Origin: Pisolithus tinctorius
Taxonomy: Eukaryota > Basidiomycota > Agaricomycetes > Boletales > Pisolithaceae
Assembly: GCA_024663395.1 (NCBI GenBank)
Contig: JANFAH010000012.1
Coordinates: forward strand, 806,001 to 870,000
Length of the DNA stretch: 64,000 bases
Reading direction: 5' to 3'
How positions within the stretch are numbered: the first letter of the stretch is position 1; each line of letters opens with the position of its first letter. Below the pieces are notes generated by a model. That model saw only the letters and a program-made list of their open reading frames with translations. It did no database searches and was not told the DNA's origin. A program made the translations under genes and the position numbers. Positions 54,380-64,000 of this stretch are shown in pieces.

Positions 54380-55038
54380 ATGGATGACGATGAAGGCTTC
54401 GTTGTTATTTCCCACGATGCCCTTCAGCCTGCAGAGCCTGGAACAAAGACGATTTCCATCATCGGACCGCTGGTTCGTCTCCCATTTTGTTATGATTTAC
54501 AACTCAGGTCTGCTCGCACATGCGAGATTCAGATGGATCACAACACAGCGTTGCGCCGGGAGCTCGCTACTACTAGAAACAATTTTTGGGAGGCTATCCA
54601 GAAGGTAATGGTTGTATTCTGCCGATCGAGTATGAAGCCACTGATGGATTGTTTTCAGATATTTGCTACGGCTGAGCAGTGACTTGTCCTGCGCCATATG
54701 CCTTGGCCTGCTTTGCCAACCACTCACGTGAGTCATTATCGATCCGTGGACCAGTTGCACTAACGCAACACTATGACCATAGGTTACCTGACTGCGGACA
54801 CACCTACTGTTGTTCATGCCTGGAGAGTTTCTTCGCAAAGCAGGTGGAAAGACGTCCATCTTCACAGCGCACTTGTCCCACATGCCGCAACATGGCCACA
54901 AGTGCGCCCGTACCAGTCTTTACTCTGCATGGACTGTTGGACGGGCTGAGTGCTGTTGCTCGGGAAACGCGAGGGGTGCTTGCAGCAAGTCGGGTCCAAT
55001 TGGTGCCTGTGTTGGATTCATTCATCGGTGATACTTGA
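54380..55038 (+). pseudogene. RING-finger-like protein, probably damaged
   Basis: ATG 54380 opens MDDDEGFVVISHDALQPAEP; exon 1 ends near 54605 with donor GTAATG and acceptor TTTTCAG (54660). In that frame a TGA (54680-54682) follows ATAEQ. A +1 frame then reads TCPAPYALACFANHS, intron 54728-54780 (GTGAGT...CATAG), and RLPDCGHTYCCSCLESFFAK then CPTCRN. CGH-x-YC-x2-C and CPTC are the second half of a C3HC4 RING finger; the first CxxC pair is degenerate (C-P-A-P). RING proteins act as E3 ubiquitin ligases. The C-terminus PVFTLHGLLDGLSAVARET resembles the helix that follows RINGs in basidiomycete paralogues. The frame problem makes function doubtful. Confidence 0.55.
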
Positions 55039-55714
55039 AGAGGATACGAAGGGATGCTTGCTGGGATGCCTACTGTCAATCTTGTGCTTTGCAGATAGTA
55101 TATGAATGAGTTGGTTATCCGTGAACATCTTACTCGATGGATATTGTATGGATGAAAACTAGATGTGAATGCGCTATAGAACCACCCTCCCCGCAAAAAA
55201 TCTCACATGCAACCCTCTTCCCCTTGCGCCTCCACCGCTTCCTAGCAACCTGTTCCCAACCTCGTCTGACCGCAGACTACCCGAACGGCCCTCTAACACG
55301 AGCAGAAGCATGAATTCCGACCGTCAAACGTCTGTGGGTTCGGGATGTGCAGTGGAGGGTCGAGCTTGAGAGGGAGCCAGTTGAGGTGCAATACGGCCGT
55401 GGAAGATCTAGAGGCAACTGGTGCGGTATCTGCGTAGCTTGCTTGTTACTTTCGAATGCTCTCTGATCTCTTTGGTGTGGTCTCGCGATTGCACCCCAGC
55501 TAAGTCGCAAGCTAGGTTTATGCCGAGCCCGGACGGCATTCTTCGAGTTACCATAATTGCCCACTGAGCAAAATGCAACCCCTTGTAGTACTAGAATAAG
55601 GCCGTTTTGCACGGCAGGCACCTTGTTTACCCGAGATTGCGCATGGCCTCACTAATCTACCCCATCATACTTCATAGCCAGCGGTGCTGTGCGGCAGCCG
55701 CCGTCAAAAATCTG
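55039..55714. other. no gene recognised
   Basis: Short overlapping frames on both strands, no domain. Confidence 0.45.
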
Positions 55715-56149
55715 TCAAATAAATAACACAGGACCTTCAGCTGCCAGTAAGTACTGCACCCGGAGGAGACCCAATGGAATGGCCGTAGGTGTCATGCTTA
55801 GCACTGTGCTCCCCAATAAACCAGTCTTGATCTGCAAACTTTTGTAGCATGATGAGGACTGCACGGAAAAGCCACGTATGTCCCTCCCACGCTTTAGTGC
55901 CAGTGGTGGCGTTCTCTGGGACGTCCTTACCGAGACAATTATCTCAACCCGTGCAGGTTCATCCCTCGCGCCGGTTTGCAGGAACGTCTGCTTGTCGAAG
56001 AGCTTGCCGACGTGTACGATTGGCACCGGGGGAACACGTGCCTCATACAGAGCGCCGATAGCCTCCAGAGAGGTGCGATTACCTTCGATCCGGTAGGTGG
56101 CATCGTGCAAGGATGATGATGGGAAAGTCGTGAGAGCGTGCGCAACGAA
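55715..56149 (-). pseudogene. NmrA-like NAD(P)-binding protein, C-terminal fragment
   Basis: The minus frame reads AHALTTFPSSSLHDATYRIE then GNRTSLEAIGALYEARVPP and PIVHVGKLFDKQTFLQTGA. Ala-His-x-Leu-Thr-Thr followed by ATYRIEG-(x)-R-x-S is typical of the C-terminal half of NmrA/isoflavone-reductase-like proteins, which bind NAD(P). The Rossmann half is missing because the sequence switches into the 1.4-kb inverted repeat at 56150. A fused frame across the junction is probably artificial. Confidence 0.4.
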
Positions 56150-57554
56150 GATTGGGAGAGGGTATACGTGCCAAAGGAGCGAGTTGCGGCGCCGACCCTG
56201 GATGAGAGCTGTACGAGCTGGACTGGATACCGTTGAACGCTGGGTTCGAGACCTGGTCCTGGATATAGGCTTCTTGGTCGTAGTTGTTGGCACCTGGACG
56301 TAGCACATTAGGGGGCGAGGAGTCAGAATGTCATAGATAAGCTGAAGGGCATGGTGGATGAGAGGGAGATGTTATCGGTTGACAGCGTTGAGACGCGCGC
56401 TGAACAGAGAGGCTGCGCGGGATCAGTTTTTCGGGGGTGCACCCGCTACTTCGCTGCCGTTGGCGATGGTGCTCGATGCGTCAGTGGTATCGGTGGATGT
56501 ACTGGGATCGAGGGACCGCCATTTTTGGCAGGAGCAGCGCCGAGAGAGATGCCTTCAAGCATGGTTGCAAGATCTGAGTCATCGCTGGAGATGCGGTTAT
56601 CGGTAGGATGAGGGTGGGGTTGAGAATGGGCGTGGGATTGTTTGTGTGATTGTGATTGTGGGTTGGAAGTTGAGGAGGCGTGTGGGATTGTCGAGCCCTG
56701 TGAGTGCGGTGATGGACGAGACGGTCGGGCCTGGGAGTAAGAATGTGAGTGGGAGTGGGAGGACGAGGCCGAGGAGGACACGGACGAGAGCGATGTGAGC
56801 CAACGGTTTCAATGAGTAGGGTGAAACGGACAACAGCCGCTGGTCAACTGTTTCAACAAGCAGTGAAACCACGAAGACCTACTACATGATACGGGTGACA
56901 GATGTCTGCCAAACGGTCTCATGAGCAGGGCGAGCGGGTCGGGGTGGGTGAGTACCTGCTCAGTGAAACATGGCAACAGACGTTGGCCAATTGTTTCAAC
57001 AAGTAAAGAAACCCACGAAAAGCTACTACATGATATGGGTGACAGATGTCAGCCAACAGTTTCACGAGCAGGTCGAGGAGGTTTGGGTGCATAAGCACCA
57101 GCTCACAGAAACGTGCAACAGATGTTGGCCAACTGTTTCAACGAGCTGAGAAATCGTGAACACTTACTCCGTGATATGGGCGACAGATGTCGGCCAACGG
57201 TATCACAAGTAAGGCTCAGTGAAACAGGGCGACAGATGTCGGCCAGCGGTTTCAACGATCCTGCAGAGTTAGTATTAGAAGCTGCCGAGATTTGAACACG
57301 CATGACATACTGTGGTCGGTTAGCTTGTATGGACTTATTTTCTCATCAACATCGATATCAATATTTTCTTGTTGCGCTGCAAAAAAAACGTTTGTGACGG
57401 ATGTGGCAAGAACGCTCAGATTTTAAGCGGATTCGAGGGAGATCCTGCTGAGGTTTGTGTCCGCCTCGGATTTGATTCGGATGGTCTCAATCTTACCAGA
57501 TTCTTCCGTGGTCCGACGCAGGTTCGACACGGATCCGTCTCGTGTAGAATTCAG
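56150..57554 (-). repeat. 1.4-kb inverted repeat, arm 2
   Basis: Reverse-complement copy of 40054-41456, including the frame RPGANNYDQEAYIQDQVSNP (minus strand here), the periodic array (about 56792-57260) and the NVCDGCGKNAQILSG frame (plus strand, 57387 on). One end abuts the NmrA-like fragment, the other a different unique sequence, so this is a dispersed repeat rather than a long segmental duplication. Confidence 0.85.
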
Positions 57555-58987
57555 AGGTCGAGGAAATTGAACACCCTATGCGGCGTGTACTCTGGAGCCT
57601 GAGATCGTCAACTCGCGGTACGAAACAAGTTTCATTTCCTTCGGGAATGCTCATATCAGATTTGCTCTATTACAGATATTTATAGGCGGACGGGCTCATC
57701 TAATTGAGTTTCCATCTGTTCTGCTACCCCCAGGAACGACCACCGGGACCATCGTCAACATCGCCGTACACCAGAACATCTCCAAAGAACGCAAACGCGA
57801 CCAACTTGGCCTCTCGTTTGCGCTTCATCGATTACCATCCTTCCGTAGTGCACCCCCTGCCTCCAGCATCTTCCCACAACTACCCCAAGCCATTCTGTGT
57901 GCGCCAAGACCATTCGAATGCCCTGCACAGCGATATTGTGCATGTAGTGCAGATGCCGACTCGTTTCGACCATTCTGGTCTCACAGTCTCTCCGGCTCAC
58001 TCCGTAGCACACCTCCCACGTCCGGCACAGTGGCATACTTCAAGAGCAATTCCGAGCGGCCCAAGGCGTAACAAGACGACTCAAGGCAACCGCTGAGCCA
58101 TTCCGTGCATATGGTGTGTTCAGACGCCTCTTACCCTACAGCCCAATCTGACCCGACACTACATGTGCGTCGCTATCCATCCTCCTCAAGGTCCATTCAC
58201 CTTCAACCTCAACGTATACCATCCCTCTCGATACACCCGAGGCACCCTTCCCTTCGTACCTAACGCCTGCACCACTCACTCCTCGGTGTCCCCACCGTGA
58301 CCCCTGCCCATAGGTCTCGGGGACCTATCTGTGGGGATCTTTTCCGCTTCTTCCAGACCCTGTAAAACTTTAGTGACCGTGACCGTGTCGTTCAGGGTAT
58401 ATTGTGAGTTGTGGGCCAGAGAGCCGTCAAGAAACATGAGATTTGATGTAAACTCAGCGAGCAATTTGGAGTAGGTTGGATTACTTTGTCATGAGTGCGT
58501 ACTCGTAGTCCCGTGTAACGGGACCCCTCGATACTGACGTAAATGGGGGGAAAGGCGTGGATCTCAGATATCGCGGCGGGCAGGATATGCTCTCTTTTTA
58601 ATTTTCGGTGCATATTCTCAGCATGTTCTCAGATCCCATGGGCGGTATCTTGTGAGGATTTCTGTTGGTGAGTGATGGAACCATTCACTCACACCGCACA
58701 CTGCTTATGAATGACGAGAACGTAGACCTTGGTCATACACTCTGATCATGCTGACATGCATACAAGGTCTATGAGCTACGAGGTTTCGGACTTGAAGATT
58801 TCATTGGACGTAATATTCATTGCTCTAGTTAAAGTCACGTGGTCTCAATCTCGCCACCCCTTTGTGTTTGCGCGATGGTGTCTCTCTCCTACTTTCTTCA
58901 ATTCACCCGCTTTCGGCTTCTCTCCACTTCGTCGTGTAACAGCTCTCTCAATTCTCATTGTGCCTCTTCGCGACTATCCTTTCTGGC
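57555..58987. other. no gene recognised; weak coding-like stretches
   Basis: A plus frame at 57704-58096 (NATNLASRLRFIDYHPSVVH) and a further one around 58155-58300 (YHPSRYTRGTLPFVPNACTT) look protein-like but carry no domain. They may be exons of a gene or captured fragments. Confidence 0.35.
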
Positions 58988-60128
58988 ATGAATCTGCAAC
59001 GCTACTTTCCTGTTCTCGTTTTATTCTTCCCTATGATCCCGTTCAAATACCTCCTCCTCGCTGGTTACCTCTTTTGGCCCATCATCACCCAGGTACAGAG
59101 GCTTACATTCTACGGCATTCACAGGGGTATGCAGCGTCGGATGGTTTTATGAAACTGGTGTTTGCAGAGCTGTGGCGTCCTTTGTGCATGCTCCAGATGC
59201 CACTCGCTACGTCGCGGCGATCCAGACAGAATTTGGTGGTCTTGAAGATCTCCTTTCAAGCACAAACGAGGTCATGCCCATCGTCCAAAGTCTGACTGAA
59301 GCTCACCTATCTATTGGCGACCTCGTTATTCTGGTGAAGAGCAGCTCCTTGAGTTCTCGTGCTGTACTGGCGGGAGAGTTGACTGCTGTCGCTGTTGAAA
59401 CAAAAGAAGTCATACGGGGTCTCCAGAAGCTTTTCGCTCAAGTTCGGGGAACTGTGGACGTGTGGGTGAAAGCATATTAGCATATGAGCAATTTCTGATT
59501 CTTTCTAAACAGCGTGCTGTCAGTTAATGAAAACCTGCTGGATCTCCTTCATCATCGCATTTCGCCCGTTTCAACACTTTCTGCATATTGCTACGTGATT
59601 GGCAATTCTCTCCATTCAAATGAATGCTCTGCGTCAGATGTTCGCATTTCCCAGGCATTTCAGCAGACGTTATTTCAGTTCCAGCTTGGATTATCAGCCC
59701 TGATACGTCGAGTCGTCCAGGTCCAAGGCTCTCTAAATGGCATTGAAGCCCACCTTGATGCTGTCCGCGACCTGGTAGCAACGGAGAACAGCATTTTGAT
59801 AGCAGAGCGGTCTGAAGTCCTTGCTGAACTCCTCACGTTCCTGGGGCTAAACCGACAGCGAATGGCAAGGTTGGATTCTCAGCTTAGGTCACTCCAGGAG
59901 GTTACACGCTACCGTACTCTTGCTACCCGGTATGTTTCCAATACCTTGTTGGGATTGACGGAGTTGGAGGAGGCCTTGGAGGTACTGAGATCATTGGTGG
60001 TGGGAGCCGATCTGATTGATGAAGTGCCAATGGAGGTTTTCATCAGTGCATTGACGAAGGGAATGGAGAGGCTCCATCAGGCTGGCAGTGGAGGAACTCG
60101 TGTCCTCACCCCTGTGCTAACAACGTAA
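58988..60128 (+). CDS. hypothetical helical protein with N-terminal hydrophobic leader
   Basis: Possible exon 1 from ATG 58988: MNLQRYFPVLVLFFPMIPFK then YLLLAGYLFWP, a hydrophobic leader or anchor, with donor GTACAG at 59093. Exon 2 (about 59168-59459) reads ASFVHAPDATRYVAAIQTEF then LLSSTNEVMPIVQSLTEAHL. Intron from about 59460 (GTGTGG) to AACAG at 59513. Exon 3 (59514-60128) is a long helical region: SQAFQQTLFQFQLGLSALIR, IEAHLDAVRDLVATENSILI, RMARLDSQLRSLQEVTRYRT, ending TAA. No stop breaks the exons. Splicing of exon 1 to 2 in frame was not resolved. Heptad-like leucines suggest coiled coils. Resembles basidiomycete hypothetical membrane-anchored proteins of unknown role. Confidence 0.5.
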
Positions 60129-61678
60129 CTACATTTTCAGTGACTTCCATGCTTTGAACAAAAAATATCCTCCTATGTACCATATCTTACCTTCTAAACC
60201 GCACCTGTTTTCGCAAAATAAAGTTGTTATGTTTCGTTACATGCTCAGACCTCGAATAGCTGCTTGTCGGTCTACAGGTTTACTGGTGGGAGTTATTGCT
60301 CGAAGTTCCCGTGCATTGCCGCCCACGCCCACTTTCCTCTTCAGTGACAAACTTACTTAACCCATACTCGTGTCGGTCGTCTGTGCTGCATCGCTCGCTC
60401 TATCCGTCGGTTTCGACAGTGTTTCAAGGCAAGAATGGCCTCCTCCGGTCGTTGAGTTTCGAATGTCACTCATGCCACGCTTAGGAGATCCTCTGCTTCA
60501 CCTACCGGATCCGGTCAAGTTCCTTGTCAATGTCAATGACTCATTTTATTTAGTTCTCTCTTCCTGAAATCGAGTACCTAATAAATGTCAAAAATGAGTG
60601 AACATCGAATGCACATTACCCTACCTTTTGCCTCGCACATAGAAAGACGTTCTATGTGCTCTTCGACCTTTCACAGCCCACCCATATCGCCTATAAGCAG
60701 TGCGACGGTCAAAGGCACTCTCATCTACTGAATACAAGTTGTTCAGCGTCATATCTTGATCCAATCCTAAACATGTATTGCAGTCAATGTGTGTCACTAC
60801 GTTCCAGTGCAGTTTCCGAGAGCTAAATGGAACTTCAAGCTTCAAGGACCATCCTTGATTAACCAATAAGCTTTACTTACCCTCTTGTACGTGTAGTTTA
60901 GTTTCCTCAGTGCACCATTGATTGTCGTCCTCGATACACTGACGTCCCATAGCTTCTTGTAGCTGTACCTGAAGCTCATCCAGGTATGCATCTGGAGAGT
61001 GCTCTAAACACCCTTCAATAAACTGAGGCTAGTCAATAACTAGCCTACATTGACGGTGTAAACAACTAACCTGAATTTCATCATCACTCAGAATACCCTC
61101 TCGAGCCTTTGGTTGACTAGATTTGACATGGCCTGTTTGACAGTGATTCTCCAAAAGGTTACGGATTGCGCGCACAGATAACGAAGGTAAATGACTGATT
61201 TCGGTTAGTAAGAGATGGCACACATAGTACATGTGCACTGATCACCCATCCAAGGTCCTCTGTGATGAGTTTGCCTCGCAGAATGTCCAGACAGGTGTAG
61301 CACCCTCTGTCTTGGCTAGACGTTGCTGAAATGGGTGGGCTGCTGTGCGGGGATTATGATACTTGGTGCGGGAGATTGAATTTTCACTTTGGAAGGGGGT
61401 GAATTTGACTGCGAGAACGGAACGGTGAAATTCCAAAAAATTTGTATGGTGCCCTGCGCCTACCTCCCAGGAATCTAGATCTGCTGGAACTTTGTTGATA
61501 GCTTGCGTAGTTCGTGAGCTATGTCGATTCTGAGCTGACCACTAGGTGACTGGGTGGTGGCGGCAATTTTGAAGTTTTTCTCTCACGGCAAACTTTTCCT
61601 GAAACAGCAATATTAGAATTTGCACCTTGTGTTGCAAGTTAGCACGTCACGCGTCAACATTTTGTTAAGGAACTATCC
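60129..61678. other. intergenic, no gene recognised
   Basis: Short frames only, none convincing. Confidence 0.5.
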
Positions 61679-63355
61679 ATGGCCAGAACAAGGCAGAACG
61701 CGAAGAAAACCACATCCGGTACCGCGCCGCGAAGTGCAAATCATTCACGCTGCTCGTGCCACCCCCATCCGACGTGCATCCGTGCGGTCCACCTCAAAGG
61801 CCTCAACACTGAGTTCGTTGACATCCGTTCCATCCTCTCGGGGACAGTCCCCTCTGGCTGAGGAGTGGCGTAACCAGGTATGTACTATAGGTCCATCCTC
61901 CTATCACTGCTAACACGATAAGTAGTATTGCTACCTTTGCCACAATGGAGCTAAATACTTATTCGAGTGCTATTCCTGCCCTCGCGTCGTGTGCGACCCC
62001 TGCTTAGGATTAGCGCAGTGGCTCACGGACAAGGCCCGCGCCGAAGACATAGACTTCCAGTGTCCCGGTTGCCACGAACTCGAAGAGGGTGGTGCGAAGT
62101 GCAAAGAGCTACATTCGTACTTTGTGAGTTATTCATCATTCACAATCTGAATAGAGCTGACAGTGAGTCCAAGCCATTCACGTGCACAGTACTTGGGACG
62201 AGAATTCCCATGTTGGATAAGCCAGTCATCATCTCGGGGATTTGTGAAAGGGCATCTAAGTCTCAAGTGTGTGCTGAGTCCACCCTTATTCTTGAGCTCG
62301 TCTGCACAGGAGTGGAAATTCAAGGTTCGTTGCCATCAGCTCCTCAACACGACCATCGAGGAATATCACACAAGCGACTCCCTTCTGTATCAAAAAGTAA
62401 TCTTCGATTTTGGTACGGATCGAAAGTTTAGTCGGTGGAGTATGAGGATCAAAAAACTGGGTGAAAAGTTGGGCGCGTACGCCTTCAAGCGCAAGATCAT
62501 ATTCATTACTGTCCATAGCGAAGTCACCCTGTGGCGACCTGTTTGCAGGGAAGGGCGAGAGTGGTGAGGATGTTGCAATGGAGGTTGGCGAGGTATGTGA
62601 CTGACATGAGGAGGTTACTTTCTCTCTCATCCGTTCCAGTTCATGAGATGCCTGTTCACTTCCCCCCTGCAAAACATGGTCTACGGTTCTACGCTGTTTA
62701 TGTTGACTTGTGGCCCTGTGGTTTCCTTTGAACAATCATTAGCGGCGTTGAAGCAATCTATCGCACAGTCAGTTATTGATGATTGATCTATAAAGAACCT
62801 TACTAACTGTTGCCAAGACTCCAGCCAGAGTATACAGGTCGTGTTCACTGCCAAGAATTTCCTCAACGCGGTCGTCAAAATTTTCATCATGTCATACAGC
62901 GTCAAAGTCTTGATTGAAGGACATGCCCTGGAGAATGTTATCCATGACCTACTCGACGTCTCACTCGAACTTCAGATGCACACTGACGTGATGCTCTTTC
63001 ATCTTTCAGGCCTAGGATTGCCAAGGGCGCCATGGTTACTTAGCCCTGCCCCACTCACTGCCGCCCCTCTCCTCGCCATATACAGGTACTCATGGTACCA
63101 CAGCCATCGGCACCCATGGGGCACATCTCTATCCATGGGGTGCCTGAATTGTGGTGCCATCCGTCCATGGGCACGATCAAAGCTGGACCCTCATCCACCA
63201 AGTGGTTATCACCCGAAGACTCGAGTATCCACTGTGTCGCAAGTGCGCCTTTGAAGTGCGTACTCAGCCTCTACTGGTTGAATACTGACGTGCTCCATGG
63301 CGACCCTACATCTGGGTGGCTCAAATACACCGTTTGTGCTGCAGTGCCACTGTGA
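61679..63355 (+). pseudogene. PHD/RING-like zinc-finger protein starting with a histone H3-tail look-alike
   Basis: ATG 61679 gives MARTRQNAKKTTSGTAPR, nearly collinear with the histone H3 tail. A +1 shift is needed near 61740 to reach PIRRASVRSTSKASTLSSLT and EEWRNQ. Intron 61878-61925 (48 bp, branch CTAAC). Exon 2 (61926-62124) holds the zinc cluster YCYLCHNGAKYLFECYSCPR then VVCDPCLG and FQCPGCHE. Later exons: LDKPVIISGICERASKSQVC, then after a 1-nt shift KVIFDFGTDRKFSRWSMRIK, then NFLNAVVKIFIMSYSVKVLI and LLDVSLELQMHTDVMLFHLS, and finally RYSWYHSHRHPWGTSLSMGC with LNCG. The order matches, from memory, a multi-copy Agaricomycete family of unknown function. Two apparent frameshifts suggest a pseudogene, unless small introns were missed. 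Confidence 0.6.
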
Positions 63356-64000
63356 CTTCGTGCATTTGCCTGTCGTTTATATGCTTGATACTTCCAAAAT
63401 AATGTAATACCATCTGCATGCAATCCTGCTTTATTGGTTTGACAACTTGGTGTGAGTTATAACCAGTTGTTGGATACCATTGCAGTTTCAAACCAGAAGC
63501 CTCCTTCTGCAGATGATTGCACGCCACCCCTACGACGCACACTGGCAAAATATGCTCACATATCTCCCCCTCATCTTTTCAATACTAACTGCATGTCTGC
63601 AACTGATACTTGCAGAACCTCAGCATGGCGGTTTCAATCCAGAAGACGTCCTATCTCGGAGCGCTCCCACAAGGTAAGTCCAGGGAGCAATCTTCCTCGA
63701 AACAGGCAGCACTGATTACAGTGTGAGTTTACTTGGGTGTACTTTACAATATCAGGCAGAAAATCGGCATAATTCCTCGCTGCCCACGTACTCGTCCCCT
63801 AAGAGAAGATGCCTTCAAGTAATCAGCAGTGGAGTGGCAGGCCGACGGACGATGACACTCACGAATCATCTTCAATGACCCACGTATAGCCCTTGACGAA
63901 TGTGGGCTCTGTGCCACATATGTAACCTCCCATGAACCACAGAACGTTAAGCACCCCCAAGTGGTCGAACGCGAGACCCGATGTACCCACATCGTGGGAG
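63356..64000. other. no gene recognised
   Basis: Short frames only up to the window edge; a gene could continue outside. Confidence 0.45.

Noticed and set aside
55715..56308. 197-codon minus frame as one intact protein
   Set aside because: The frame crosses the sharp boundary of the 1.4-kb repeat at 56150; the two halves have different origins.
1..64000. CRISPR, operons, bacterial promoters, rRNA or tRNA genes
   Set aside because: None visible; introns and transposon content mark this as fungal nuclear DNA.

Overview
The window looks like transposon-dense chromosome of a mushroom-forming basidiomycete (Agaricomycetes). The evidence is the short introns (about 45-60 bp, GTRNGT donors, CTAAC-like branch points, YAG acceptors), Ty3/gypsy chromoviruses, a KDZ transposase, and fragments of HET, DUF6589, chitin deacetylase and WD40 genes. 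No bacterial-type gene organisation, rRNA, tRNA or CRISPR array was seen. All assignments come from reading the sequence; no database was searched.

Layout. 1-2.7 kb: HET-domain gene fragment. 2.77-14.64 kb: a decayed Ty3/gypsy element (D), split inside gag by a nearly complete chromovirus (A, 3201-11324, minus strand, 714-bp LTRs, target duplication GGAAC). 15.6-16.3 kb: start of another gag (E). 16.9-28.0 kb: a KDZ transposase gene (minus strand), split at a splice donor by a second chromovirus (B, 19962-27517, plus strand, 528-bp LTRs, target duplication CCCTG). 28-37 kb: sparse and partly AT-rich, with a viroplasmin-like gene, a C2H2-finger gene and a 904-bp solo LTR (C, target duplication GGTAA). 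37-46 kb: a hypothetical gene, a chitin-deacetylase pseudogene bracketed by DNA-transposon pieces, and one arm of a 1.4-kb inverted repeat. 46-58 kb: a WD40 gene, a TIR DNA element, a TIR-flanked DUF6589 fragment, a hypothetical gene, a RING-like gene, an NmrA-like fragment and the other arm of the inverted repeat. 59-63.4 kb: two multi-exon genes, the second coding for a zinc-finger protein that starts with a histone H3 tail look-alike.

How it works together. Chromoviruses A and B share one plan: a TATA box about 33-35 nt before a conserved transcript start, a primer site complementary to that transcript start (Tf1/sushi-like self-priming), gag, a -1 slippery heptamer of A residues, and a pol of 1240 codons ending in a chromodomain. 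Between pol and the 3' LTR each carries a spliced gene on the opposite strand: coiled coil, intron, a six-cysteine cluster with Zn2Cys6-like spacing, second helical stretch, acidic tail. This conserved antisense gene is my best candidate for an undescribed system. Decay follows one theme: LTR pairs differ, by eye, only by transitions, and nearly all premature stops are TGA, often where an Arg CGA codon would fit, pointing to cytosine deamination (methylation decay or RIP-like mutation).
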